Origin: Dehalobacter alkaniphilus
Lineage (GTDB): Bacteria > Bacillota > Desulfitobacteriia > Desulfitobacteriales > Syntrophobotulaceae
Assembly: GCA_040500365.1 (NCBI GenBank)
Contig: CP148031.1
Location: 1,240,001 to 1,304,000 of the forward strand
Direction: 5' to 3'
Length of the DNA stretch: 64,000 nt
Part shown: positions 33,754 through 42,140 of the stretch, in pieces
Layout: every line of letters starts with the position of its first letter
Numbering within the stretch: the first letter of the stretch is position 1
Program-made: the position numbers and the translations under genes
Notes under the pieces: model-generated
What the model saw: only the letters and a program-made list of their open reading frames with translations
Told to the model about the DNA's origin: nothing
Databases searched by the model: none

Positions 33754-34839
33754 ATGAAGCATAAACAAACTGACGCATGCAATTTACAAGAAATGGATAT
33801 CTATCGCCAATATACATATAAGAAAAAAATAGTGATTTTGGTGCTGGCTTTTTTAATTGTCTTGTTAGCTGTAGCCGCTGTCAACGCCGGCTCATTTAAT
33901 CTCAATCCGATTCAGGTAATTCAATCGCTCCTGGGAAAAGGGAGCGATGCTTCCAGTGTTGTCATCTGGCAAATACGGATGCCCAGGATTCTGGCGGCGA
34001 TAACTGCCGGCGCTGGGTTGGCGGTGGCCGGATGTGTCATGCAAAATAATCTAAGGAACCCGCTGGCCGCGCCTGATACGCTGGGTATTTCCCATGCGGC
34101 GGCTTTCGGAGCGAATATTGCCATTATTGTTTTAGGAGCCGGCAGTATTTCCAGTACAAGTACGGATGCGGTGACCATCAATAATCCCTATCTGGTTACG
34201 CTTTGTGCTTTTGCCTGTTCTATGGCGGCAACGCTGGTGATTTTGCTGTTGGCAAGAATACGGGGCTTTTCGCCCGAAGCTATGATCCTGGCAGGGGTAG
34301 CGCTGAATTCCCTGTTTATGGCTGGAACCATTCTGATCCAATATTTTGCCAGTGATGTCCAGGTGGCTGCCGCCGTTTTTTGGACTTTCGGGGATCTGGG
34401 AAGGGTTGCCTGGAGGGAAGTATTGATTCTGGCCTGTCTTGTGATTTTCGCCTTTATTTATTTCCTGTTTAAAAGGTGGGACTATAACGCGCTGGACAGC
34501 GGAGAAGAAACCGCCAAAAGTCTGGGCGTTCACGTGAAAAGAGTCCGGCAGGGAGGCATGTTTGTTTCGGCGTTAATAGCCTCAGTAGCGGTATCTTTTC
34601 TCGGTATTATCGGTTTTGTCGGACTTATCGCGCCTCAGATCATGCGCAGGATTATCGGAGGTGATCACCGCTACTTGATACCGGCTTCCGCTCTGATGGG
34701 ATCCGTGCTGATGCTTTTTTCCGATACAATTGCCAGGACCATGGTTGCCCCGGTAGTGCTTCCTGTTGGAGCCATCACTTCCTTCTTTGGGGCGCCGCTC
34801 TTTTTATACTTGCTGATAAGGGGGTATCAAAGACGATGA
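33754..34839 (+). CDS. FecCD-type ABC permease (metal-chelate import)
   Basis: 361 residues with about ten helices. FecCD/BtuC signatures: LPRI-like MPRILAAITAGAGLAVAGCV, NPLAAPDTLGISHAAAFGA, and the C-terminal LGIIGFVGLIAPQIMRRIIG. It forms the membrane channel for a ferric-siderophore, cobalamin or metal-chelate importer with the ATPase encoded next; the two overlap by 4 bp. Confidence 0.92.
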   Translation: MKHKQTDACNLQEMDIYRQYTYKKKIVILVLAFLIVLLAVAAVNAGSFNLNPIQVIQSLLGKGSDASSVVIWQIRMPRILAAITAGAGLAVAGCVMQNNLRNPLAAPDTLGISHAAAFGANIAIIVLGAGSISSTSTDAVTINNPYLVTLCAFACSMAATLVILLLARIRGFSPEAMILAGVALNSLFMAGTILIQYFASDVQVAAAVFWTFGDLGRVAWREVLILACLVIFAFIYFLFKRWDYNALDSGEETAKSLGVHVKRVRQGGMFVSALIASVAVSFLGIIGFVGLIAPQIMRRIIGGDHRYLIPASALMGSVLMLFSDTIARTMVAPVVLPVGAITSFFGAPLFLYLLIRGYQRR

Positions 34840-35588
34840 TTTTATCCGTCCAAGGATTGGCGTTTAAGTACCCGAGCCGGGGGGTATTGCAGGACATCAA
34901 TTTTTCCGTGGCCAAAGGAGATTTTCTGGCTATTCTAGGAGTAAACGGCGCGGGGAAATCCACACTGCTCAAATGTCTGAATAAAGTGTTAAGCCCTCAT
35001 GCCGGTACGGTGTTTATCCGGGAGGAAGATACCGGCAAACTTAGCCGGAGGGAACTGGCCAAAAGAATCGGTTATGTTGCCCAGCGTCAGGAAAATGCTT
35101 TCGCCACCGTATTTGATGCTGTTCTTTTAGGAAGAAAGCCGTATATTCAATGGGAAGCTTCCCAAAAAGATATAGAAATTACCCGCAAGGCTTTAAAATC
35201 TCTGGATCTGGAAGGATATGCCTTGCGTTACCTGAATGAACTCAGCGGGGGAGAACAGCAAAAAGTTGTCATAGCCAGGGCCTTGGCGCAAGAACCTGAA
35301 CTGCTTTTGCTGGACGAACCGACCAGTAGCCTAGACTTGAAAAACCAGCTTGAGGTCGTCAAAATTGTCCGGAGTGTGGTCCAAGACAAGCAAATGTGCG
35401 CGGTGGTCACGATGCATGACTTGAATCTGGCGATCCGATATGCAAATAAGTTCCTCCTGCTGAAAAACGGCGTTATTTTTGCCGTCGGCGGTCTTGAAGT
35501 GATGACGCCCGAAAATATTGAAAGTGTTTATGCTGTACCGGTCAGAATCAAAGAAATAGAGGATATCCCGGTTGTGGTGCCGGTTTAA
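34836..35588 (+). CDS. ABC transporter ATP-binding protein (FepC-like)
   Basis: 250 residues: Walker A AILGVNGAGKSTLLKCL, Q-loop near GYVAQRQ, ABC signature LNELSGGEQQKVVIARAL, Walker B PELLLLDEPTSSLD and H-loop VVTMHDLNLA. It drives the FecCD-type permease encoded just upstream (4-bp overlap) and belongs with the binding protein downstream. Confidence 0.93.
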   Translation: MILSVQGLAFKYPSRGVLQDINFSVAKGDFLAILGVNGAGKSTLLKCLNKVLSPHAGTVFIREEDTGKLSRRELAKRIGYVAQRQENAFATVFDAVLLGRKPYIQWEASQKDIEITRKALKSLDLEGYALRYLNELSGGEQQKVVIARALAQEPELLLLDEPTSSLDLKNQLEVVKIVRSVVQDKQMCAVVTMHDLNLAIRYANKFLLLKNGVIFAVGGLEVMTPENIESVYAVPVRIKEIEDIPVVVPV

Positions 35589-35659
35589 ATATTCCGACCC
35601 AATGAGAGTATCCAAACAAAAGAATCGAACTGAAGAAAAATATGAATTGGAGGGTAAAA

Positions 35660-36778
35660 ATGAAAAGGAAGTTTATCTCACAAAGACAATTAATCGCACT
35701 AACCCTGGCGGCTCTCTTCTGTCTGACCTTTGTGTTCAGCGGTTGTTCCGCCCAATCATCCCAGAATGCTTCCGCAAAGTTCACGGTAACGGATACGCTG
35801 GGAAGACAAGTTGAAATCAATGGAACAGCTAAAAAAGTGGTTGCGATCGGTCCTGGAGCTTTAAGGCTTTGCTGCTATTTCGAGAATACGGATATATTTG
35901 CGGGTATTGAGCAAATGGAAATCGATAGTCCGACAGGAAGACCATACTTTTATGCCAATCCGTCGCTGGCGAAGCTTCCGGTTATTGGGCCGGGAGGACC
36001 CAATAACGCTCCGAATCCGGAACAAATTCTTGCCGTAAAACCGGATGTTATTTTTACAACTTACGCAGCGGATCAAGCCACTGCCGATAACTTGCAGTCC
36101 AAAACCAGTATTCCGGTTGTGGCGTTAAGCTATGGCCAAACATCAACTTTTGATCCCCAGGTCGATGCTTCCCTGACACTTATCGGCAAAATTATCGGCA
36201 TGGATAAAAGGGCTGAGGAATTAGTCGGTCTGATGGCCCAATACAAGACGGATCTGGATACCAGGACCAAAGATGTGGCTGACACTCAGAAACCGTCCGC
36301 TTATGTCGGCGGCTTAGGAATGAAAGGCGTCCACGGCATAGAGAGTACGCAGGGCAATTACTCGCTCTTTAATGCCGTCCATGCCATTAATGTGGTCGAT
36401 GAAACTGGGAAAACAGGTTCTTTGATGATTGATAAAGAAAAATTGATCAGTTGGGATCCGGATAAGATCTTTCTTGATGGGGCCGGATATGCTTCGGTTC
36501 TTGAAGACTATAAGAAAAACCCTAAGTTCTATCAAAGTTTGTCTGCAGTAAAGAACGGAGAACTCTATGCCCTGCTTCCGTATAATTACTATACGACCAA
36601 TATCGATACATCAATCACTGATGCTTATTACATCGGCAAAGTCCTTTATCCCGAACAGTTTAAGGATGTCGATACCGAGAAAAAAGCGGATGAAATTTAT
36701 CAGGCGCTTTTAGGAAAAGATGCTTATGCCCAGATGGCTAAGGATTTTGGTGGGTTTAGGAAACTTGAGCTGAAGTAA
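35660..36778 (+). CDS. FecB/PeriBP-like substrate-binding lipoprotein
   Basis: 372 residues from ATG 35660 (GGAGGG upstream). Signal peptide with lipobox TFVFSGC puts the lipidated Cys at 29. The binding domain starts FTVTDTLGRQVEINGTAKKV, the classic class III entry, with LAVKPDVIFTTYA later. It captures a metal chelate outside the membrane for the FecCD permease. The specific ligand is unknown; the linked FmdE, methyltransferase and CooT genes point to a transition metal other than plain iron as one option. Confidence 0.9.
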   Translation: MKRKFISQRQLIALTLAALFCLTFVFSGCSAQSSQNASAKFTVTDTLGRQVEINGTAKKVVAIGPGALRLCCYFENTDIFAGIEQMEIDSPTGRPYFYANPSLAKLPVIGPGGPNNAPNPEQILAVKPDVIFTTYAADQATADNLQSKTSIPVVALSYGQTSTFDPQVDASLTLIGKIIGMDKRAEELVGLMAQYKTDLDTRTKDVADTQKPSAYVGGLGMKGVHGIESTQGNYSLFNAVHAINVVDETGKTGSLMIDKEKLISWDPDKIFLDGAGYASVLEDYKKNPKFYQSLSAVKNGELYALLPYNYYTTNIDTSITDAYYIGKVLYPEQFKDVDTEKKADEIYQALLGKDAYAQMAKDFGGFRKLELK

Positions 36779-36834
36779 AACGCTTTTTCTCAGTCAATCG
36801 TTAGCTTTAATTGATATAAACATAGGGATTAACA

Positions 36835-36864
36835 CCCATCAGGCTGAAAAATACACCTGATGGG
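36835..36864 (+). terminator. Terminator-like hairpin after the metal importer
   Basis: CCCATCAGG (36835-36843) pairs perfectly with CCTGATGGG (36856-36864). The T-tract is weak (TTACTT). It lies between the binding-protein gene and the flavin reductase gene. Confidence 0.55.
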
Positions 36865-36899
36865 TTACTTCTAATCATGATAGTAAAGAGGTGTTTCAT

Positions 36900-37475
36900 G
36901 TGATACTGGAACCGCGTAAAAGAGAACAGATTATGCCTTTACCGGTCGCCCTTATTTCGACAATGAGCAAAGACGGTGTGCGTAATATTGCTCCCTGGTC
37001 GAATATTACCCCGATTCTAAGACCCTATGAGGAAATAATTTTGGCTTCCTGGATAAAGAGAGATACATTAACCAATATTCGGGAAACAGGAGAATTTGTC
37101 ATAAATGTTCCTCCGACTAATCTGGCTGATGCGGTGATGGTTTGTTCCAAAAATTATCCTCCGGAAGTTGATGAGTTTCTGAAAGCTGGTTTAACGCCGT
37201 TCCCGTCCAAACAGATCAAGGTTCCGGGAATTGAAGGGTGTTTGGCTTGGGCGGAATGCAAGCTGGTTGAAGAAATACTCCGGGAAAAGTATTCGCTGGT
37301 GATTGGTCAAGTTGTTCACCTGGAGGTAAATGCGTCCTTCTTCAATGAGGACGGAGACATGGATTTTGAACGTGCTCAGCCGCTTTCAGTGATGTTGGGT
37401 AATGAACAAATGTGGTTTACGAGGCCGGTTTTTACCGGAAGGAAAGCAGACTATGCCGAGATGTTCGTTAAATAA
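36900..37475 (+). CDS. Flavin reductase-like (FMN-binding split barrel) protein
   Basis: 191 residues from GTG 36900, six bases after GAGGTG. PLPVALISTMSKDGVRNIAP, SWIKRDTLTNIRETGEFVIN and VMVCSKNYPP are the strands and FMN-binding turns of the flavin-reductase-like domain. These soluble proteins bind FMN and act as NAD(P)H:flavin reductases or flavoredoxins. The flavodoxin gene 85 bp downstream makes an electron-transfer pair plausible. Confidence 0.85.
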   Translation: MILEPRKREQIMPLPVALISTMSKDGVRNIAPWSNITPILRPYEEIILASWIKRDTLTNIRETGEFVINVPPTNLADAVMVCSKNYPPEVDEFLKAGLTPFPSKQIKVPGIEGCLAWAECKLVEEILREKYSLVIGQVVHLEVNASFFNEDGDMDFERAQPLSVMLGNEQMWFTRPVFTGRKADYAEMFVK

Positions 37476-37560
37476 TTTATTATAATAAACAATAGCTCTT
37501 TAAAGAATAAAGATTGCTTGCTGATTATTTGAGCTTAAAGATTATTACAGGGAGGCTAGC

Positions 37561-38055
37561 ATGAAGATTACTGTTTTATATGTCAGTGTTACAGGCAATA
37601 CGGAAAAAATGGCAGGGTATATTGAAGAAGGAATTGAAGAGACGGGATGCGTCGAAGTAAGACTGATGAATCTGGCCCAGGAAGAGACCATGGATTATGG
37701 TTTCATCGAAGACAGTAAGGCAGTCATTATCGGGACACCGGCTTATGTCGCGGATATGTGCTGGCAATTAAAAAAATGGTTCGATACGGACTGGAATTGC
37801 AGCTTAGCCGGAAAGCTCGGTGCAGCGTTTGCTACCGCAAACTGTATGCATGGCGGAGCAGACCTGGCGATTTCCAGTGTTTTGAGTCATATGCTGGTCA
37901 AGGGTATGCTGGTATACTCGTCCGGGATGGGCTGCGGCAGACCGTTCATTCATTTGGGACCTGTTGCGTTAAGAGACGATCTGGAGGGAAAAAAAGAACT
38001 ATTTCAGTTATTTGGAAGACGGGTTGCAGAAAAAGCGGTGGAATTATTTCGCTAA
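37561..38055 (+). CDS. Flavodoxin family protein
   Basis: 164 residues. The FMN phosphate loop is LYVSVTGNTEKMAGYIEEGI (5-24), followed by VIIGTPAYVADMCWQLKKWF and GAAFATANCMHGGADLAI. It is a short-chain flavodoxin-like electron carrier or NADPH-quinone reductase-like protein. GGGAGG precedes the ATG. A broken internal fragment of a close paralogue lies at 25853-26059. Confidence 0.9.
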   Translation: MKITVLYVSVTGNTEKMAGYIEEGIEETGCVEVRLMNLAQEETMDYGFIEDSKAVIIGTPAYVADMCWQLKKWFDTDWNCSLAGKLGAAFATANCMHGGADLAISSVLSHMLVKGMLVYSSGMGCGRPFIHLGPVALRDDLEGKKELFQLFGRRVAEKAVELFR

Positions 38056-38167
38056 AGTCGTATTAGGGGATGCGGCAGAGCAGTAAAACGATAAAAGAAA
38101 ATAAGAAGGTTTCTGCTTACAGCCAGTTTAGTTTTCAGGGTCAAAAAACATAATCATAGTATGGAAT

Positions 38168-38198
38168 AAAAAGCAGGGTACATCTCCTGCTTTTTATT
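38168..38198 (+). terminator. Rho-independent terminator
   Basis: AAAAAGCAGG (38168-38177) pairs with CCTGCTTTTT (38186-38195) and continues into ATTAT. It ends the flavodoxin transcript and insulates the sigma-54 region behind it. Confidence 0.75.
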
Positions 38199-38224
38199 AT
38201 AAAAAAGTATCAAAATGATAAATG

Positions 38225-38331
38225 TTGTGCAAAATCGAAAAATAGCGCAATGATAAAAAAATAGGTAAAGCGTGGAAAGTCCCTGTTTTAAAGGATTGTA
38301 AGAAAAAGCATATTCTGGCACGAAAAATGCA
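38225..38331 (+). promoter_or_regulatory. Sigma-54 promoter with upstream activator-like palindrome
   Basis: TGGCAC (38316-38321) and ATGCA (38327-38331) place the invariant GG and GC exactly 12 positions apart, as in -24/-12 promoters (consensus TGGCAC-N5-TTGCA; one mismatch). About 70-90 bp upstream, TTGTGC (38225-38230) and GCGCAA (38245-38250) form an imperfect inverted repeat suited to an enhancer-binding activator. It faces the 55-codon ORF and the trs cluster. The 38056-38441 stretch contains no gene. Confidence 0.65.
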
Positions 38332-38441
38332 TCAATATTCTACGGTAAGACAATTTATATAATATTACTCATGAGGCATTGATAATAAAGAGAATTGTCG
38401 GTAAGACGAATTATACTTTAGCGAAATGAGGAGGTGATACT

Positions 38442-38609
38442 TTGTACAAATATTTGGTGAGTCTTAGAAAACAGAAAAACGCAATAAGCATGCCCAATAA
38501 AAGGAATATACCTTTAAATCCTTATGCTATAAACAAGCATTACGTTAAGCAAAGCTTGAACATAAACAGTAAAGACTCGCAACGGACAGATTTGCAGACA
38601 GTAAATTGA
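38442..38609 (+). CDS. 55-residue ORF with near-perfect Shine-Dalgarno
   Basis: TTG 38442 follows AGGAGGTGATAC (38429-38440), almost the full complement of the 16S rRNA 3' end. The product starts YKYLVSLRKQKNAISMPNKR and ends DLQTVN; it is basic, rich in Asn, Lys, Gln and Ser, and has no Cys and no membrane helix. It is the first ORF behind the sigma-54 promoter and 60 bp before the DUF5714-like gene. I do not recognise it. It could be a leader peptide, a small structural or regulatory protein, or a substrate of the radical SAM enzymes downstream; only translation signals support it. Confidence 0.5.
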   Translation: MYKYLVSLRKQKNAISMPNKRNIPLNPYAINKHYVKQSLNINSKDSQRTDLQTVN

Positions 38610-38668
38610 TCTAAAAACAATCAAATGAATGACGGTCTGTCCGAACGAAACGAAAGGTAGTATTTTTT

Positions 38669-39262
38669 ATGGAAGAACGGTTAAATAATTTTGATTTATA
38701 CGGATATATTACAGCACAATGCCTGAAATATTACAGTGAATCTCCGTCCAAGCCCCCGCTGGAGATGGCGGAAGCCCTGATGGAACACCCGGATTTTCTT
38801 ATGCATTGTCCGGAGCACCACTATCTGGTGCCGGCAGTGCTGCTCACGGCGGCCTGCCGGATGCAAGGGCGGCCGGCCGACGATTTGGCGAAGCTTCTGG
38901 AGGAAACTCAAACCCGTTCCAAAAATGTGCTGGGCGCTTTTTGCGGCTTGTATGGCGCTTGTGGCGCGGCCATCGGCATAGGCATCTATGCCAGTGTGCT
39001 GACCAACACCACTCCTTATTCAGTGGAAACCTGGTCCGCGGTCAATCTCGGCACAGCGGAAAGCTTGTTGGAAATGGCCAAAATAAACGGCCCGCGCTGC
39101 TGTAAGCGCAATACCTATCTGGCGCTGCAATATGCTTCGAGCTTCAGCCGGGAACACCTGGGAATTGATCTGGCGGATTGCGGCGCGATTCAGTGCACGC
39201 ACAGTGCACGCAACAAAGAATGCAAACGTGGACAATGCCCGTTTTATCAGCAAAGCGTGTAA
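38669..39262 (+). CDS. DUF5714 / DVU_1555-like C-GCAxxG-C-C protein
   Basis: 197 residues, 13 Cys. A central CGLYGACGAAIGIG motif resembles the C-GCAxxG-C-C redox family, followed by GPRCCKRNTYLAL and a Cys-rich tail (DCGAIQCTHSARNKECKRGQ). From memory, homologues stand beside trsM and trsS in Desulfovibrio (DVU_1555). The many conserved Cys suggest a metal or Fe-S cluster site or thiol chemistry. GAAAGG precedes the ATG. First main gene of the lipoyl/radical SAM array. Confidence 0.7.
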   Translation: MEERLNNFDLYGYITAQCLKYYSESPSKPPLEMAEALMEHPDFLMHCPEHHYLVPAVLLTAACRMQGRPADDLAKLLEETQTRSKNVLGAFCGLYGACGAAIGIGIYASVLTNTTPYSVETWSAVNLGTAESLLEMAKINGPRCCKRNTYLALQYASSFSREHLGIDLADCGAIQCTHSARNKECKRGQCPFYQQSV

Positions 39263-39276
39263 AAGGGGGACGATGA

Positions 39277-39597
39277 ATGTCAAAAGTGGCGATAACGGTT
39301 CCGGATTTGGCCAAGAAAGTTGTCGGCAAATATGCCTGTGAATGTGAAAAGAATCCATTGGATATGCAGGATAAGGAAGGACAGGTTTTTTGGCTGGCGG
39401 ACCTTGAGGATTGGGTGGAAGAAGGGGAAACTGTCTGCGAAGGCGAAGTCCAAAAAACCACCATTCAAATACCCGCTCCTTGTTCCGGCCGGATCGGGGA
39501 GATTTGCCTGGACGACGGCGAGACCTTCCGGCTCGGGGATATTTTAGGGTATATGGAAACAGATGGAATAGAGCACATCACTGAGGAGGAGCAATGA
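39277..39597 (+). CDS. Free-standing lipoyl-domain carrier protein
   Basis: 106 residues. From about 36 onward it is a biotinyl/lipoyl hammerhead fold: VFWLADLEDWVEEGETVCEG, then EVQKTTIQIPAPCSGRIGEI with Lys60 in the position of the lipoylated Lys of E2 and GcvH proteins, and DGETFRLGDILGYMETD. An N-terminal extension has a CEC pair. There is no E2 or decarboxylase partner, so it is a dedicated carrier. Lipoylation rather than biotinylation is inferred from the EVQKTT context (biotin sites read AMKM) and from lipoate ligase and dihydrolipoyl dehydrogenase genes in the same array. Its stop overlaps the next start by 4 bp. Confidence 0.8.
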   Translation: MSKVAITVPDLAKKVVGKYACECEKNPLDMQDKEGQVFWLADLEDWVEEGETVCEGEVQKTTIQIPAPCSGRIGEICLDDGETFRLGDILGYMETDGIEHITEEEQ

Positions 39598-41921
39598 TCT
39601 CGAATCAAATCAAAAAAACAGAGGCGCAATGCATAGCCGAACACGCGCCTTTTTGTCAGGCGGCTTGCCCGCTGCACCTGCCGGTGCGTAAGCTGGTAAG
39701 TCTCATCCGGAAAGAGAATTTAAGCGGGGCGGCGGGGCTAATCCAAAAGTACGTATATTTTCCCAGACTTGTGGCCAAAGCCTGCCCGGCCCCCTGCGAG
39801 CAGGCCTGTCAAAGGGCGGAGCTGGACGAGAGCATTGCCGTTAACCTACTGGAAAGAGCGGTTGCGGCCAATGCATCGTTCCCGGCGCCGCAGCTGGCAC
39901 CGGAAATTCAAATCAGAAAAAAAGTAGCCCTTGTCGGCGGGGGACTCAGCGCCTTAGCTGCCGCCTGGGTTCTGTACGAAAAAGGGTTTGCCCTCACACT
40001 CTTTGAAAAAAGCGGAAATCTGGGCGGCAGAGTACATACAGTAGCGGGTGTCAGCGTGAAAGACGTCGCTTTGGATTTGGCCCCGCTTACGGCGCTGCCC
40101 ATTGAATTCCGTCTGCAGACTGAGATCGGCAGAGATATTCCGTGGAAGCAAATTCTGGAGGAATATGACGGCGTCTACCTGAGCGGAGATGAGACCTTAG
40201 CTGAAGCTGTACTTGGTGATCGTGACATCGACATCAAGATCTTGCAGACCGGCAATCCTAAGGTTTTCATCGGCGGCGGCATCTTAAGGGAAGGCGAAGA
40301 TTACTCTATTGTCCAGTCTATTGCCGACGGGCGCAGGGCGGCTGTATCCCTGGACCGTTTTTTAAAAAATAAATCGCTGACAGCGGCCCGTTATGGGGAA
40401 GGGGCTTATGAAAGCCAACTTGAATTTCAACCACAGGTCCAGGCGATAACGAGCCGGGTTAAGCCGGCCCAAAGCGAATACAGCGTGGACGAGTGTCTGG
40501 CGGAAGCCGCACGTTGTCTGGACTGCCGCTGCACCAGCTGCAGCCGGGAGTGCAGGCTGGCGGAACGTTTCCAGAAATTTACCAAGTCTTATATTAAAGA
40601 AATTGCCGACGCTGCTCCGGTTATGGGCGGCGGCGCGGATAAAGGGGAAGAGACAGGCTGCACGCGCTGCGGTTTGTGCGAGGATATCTGCCCCAATGCC
40701 CTGCCTTTATCCGGCGGGGAAGGGCCAGAGAGAAGAAATAAGCTGAATAAGCCTGGTAAACTTGATAAGCCAGGCCAACTGGAACAGTCAGGGCACGCTG
40801 TCGTGCAGGCGGAGACGAAGACGGACGATCTCCCGGTAAGAGACATGATTTTTTCCAACAGCGACGAATTTAGCTTATGCCGTCACCGCGCCGGCCGGGA
40901 AGAAAGCGCCTACCTGTTTTTCCCGGGCTGTCAAATGGCAGCGACCATGCCGGAATATATTGCCCCGGCTTACCGCTATTTACAGGAAAAATTGGATAGT
41001 GTCGGAATATTCCTGGGATGCTGCGGCGCGCCGGCGGACTGGGCCGGGCAGCCGAAGCTTTTCGAGCAAACTATGGCTGAATTGCTGGCGAAATGGTCCC
41101 GGCTGGGCAAACCGGTTATGATCGTCGGCTGCGGAACTTGCTACCAGCAGTTTAAAGCGGCCGAACCCCAGATGCGGGTGAAGTTTTTGTGGGAGGTTTT
41201 TGCCGAATACGGGTTGCCTCAGGCCCGGAGACAGCCGCGCACGGTTGTGGTGCACGACAGCTGCACAGTCCGTCATGAAAAAGAGGTTCAGGACGCTGTC
41301 CGGCATATATTGCAGGAAGCCGGCTATCAGATCGAAGAACTGGAATACAGTAGGAATAAAACCAAATGCTGCGGCTACAGCGGTTTGGTTTTCTGTGGAA
41401 ATAAAGATGCCGCCCTGAAGGCGGCGGTGAAAAGAGTTGGCGAGAGTCCTTTGGATTATCTGGCTTACTGTGCGGTTTGCCGTAATTTTTTTGTCAGCGT
41501 CGGCAAGCCGACCTATCATATTCTGGATGTGATTTTTGGTCAGGATACGCCGGAAAAAGCCTGCCGTCCCGCGCCGGGCCTGAGGCAAAAGGAGGAAAAC
41601 CGCCGGGGCTTGAAAATAGCCTTGCTGCAGGAGTTTTATCCGGACGGCCGGGGACCGGACCAGGATGACGGACCGCTGCTTTTCATCAGCCCGCCGATCC
41701 GCCGCCTGATGGAGGAGCGGCTGATTGATGAGGACAATATCCGAAAAGTTATTCGTTTTGCCGAAGCGCAGAACCGGAAGTTGATCCGTCCGGCGGACAA
41801 TCATTTTCTTGCCGGCTATAAACCGGGGATTATCACCTACTGGGTGGAATACGCGCCCAAAGACGGGGGCTACGAAATCTATAACGCTTATAGTCACCGT
41901 ATCAGCATTGGGGAGGATTAA
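39594..41921 (+). CDS. 775-residue FAD/FeS oxidoreductase with HdrB-like CCG domain
   Basis: Domains in order: a GltD-type N-terminal Fe-S region (PFCQAACPLHLPVRKLV, ACPAPCEQACQRAE, about 20-80); an FAD/NAD fold (KKVALVGGGLSALAAAWVLY, about 106); a Cys block CLDCRCTSCSREC (about 305); a ferredoxin motif CTRCGLCEDICP (about 355); a Lys/Gly/Leu-rich linker; and two CCG-type segments (FFPGCQ..LGCCGAP, HDSCTVRH..KCCGYSG) like HdrB of heterodisulfide reductase. A short C-terminal domain follows. It should move electrons between NAD(P)H, Fe-S clusters and a disulfide. A disulfide lipoyl group on the adjacent carrier is an attractive substrate; that is inference. Confidence 0.85.
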   Translation: MISNQIKKTEAQCIAEHAPFCQAACPLHLPVRKLVSLIRKENLSGAAGLIQKYVYFPRLVAKACPAPCEQACQRAELDESIAVNLLERAVAANASFPAPQLAPEIQIRKKVALVGGGLSALAAAWVLYEKGFALTLFEKSGNLGGRVHTVAGVSVKDVALDLAPLTALPIEFRLQTEIGRDIPWKQILEEYDGVYLSGDETLAEAVLGDRDIDIKILQTGNPKVFIGGGILREGEDYSIVQSIADGRRAAVSLDRFLKNKSLTAARYGEGAYESQLEFQPQVQAITSRVKPAQSEYSVDECLAEAARCLDCRCTSCSRECRLAERFQKFTKSYIKEIADAAPVMGGGADKGEETGCTRCGLCEDICPNALPLSGGEGPERRNKLNKPGKLDKPGQLEQSGHAVVQAETKTDDLPVRDMIFSNSDEFSLCRHRAGREESAYLFFPGCQMAATMPEYIAPAYRYLQEKLDSVGIFLGCCGAPADWAGQPKLFEQTMAELLAKWSRLGKPVMIVGCGTCYQQFKAAEPQMRVKFLWEVFAEYGLPQARRQPRTVVVHDSCTVRHEKEVQDAVRHILQEAGYQIEELEYSRNKTKCCGYSGLVFCGNKDAALKAAVKRVGESPLDYLAYCAVCRNFFVSVGKPTYHILDVIFGQDTPEKACRPAPGLRQKEENRRGLKIALLQEFYPDGRGPDQDDGPLLFISPPIRRLMEERLIDEDNIRKVIRFAEAQNRKLIRPADNHFLAGYKPGIITYWVEYAPKDGGYEIYNAYSHRISIGED

Positions 41922-42137
41922 ATGGCAAATTTTCAATTGGAAGTCAAAAACGACGAACGGATCCGCTGCGTGGCCTGCGATGTCGAACTGGAACCTTTGC
42001 CGGTAACGATGAGCTATCTGGAGAGCACGTTCCCGGTGAAAATCCTGAGCTGTCCGCGGTGCGGCCAAAGCTATATATCCGAGAGCCTGGCTTTAGGCAA
42101 GATGCTGGAAGCGGAAACGGCTTTGGAGGAGAAATAA
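41922..42137 (+). CDS. Small double-CxxC redox/zinc protein (DVU_1557-like)
   Basis: 71 residues with two CxxC pairs: IRCVACDVELEPLPV and LSCPRCGQSYIS. It fits a rubredoxin- or zinc-ribbon-like fold; homologues (DVU_1557 type, from memory) stand next to trsM. It follows the oxidoreductase stop directly and shares its operon. Possible small electron carrier or zinc scaffold. Confidence 0.75.
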   Translation: MANFQLEVKNDERIRCVACDVELEPLPVTMSYLESTFPVKILSCPRCGQSYISESLALGKMLEAETALEEK

Positions 42138-42140
42138 AGG

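Noticed and set aside
40980..42068. 362-codon open frame on the minus strand
   Set aside because: Antisense to the CCG part of the 775-residue oxidoreductase; composition is that of a shadow frame and no family motif appears.
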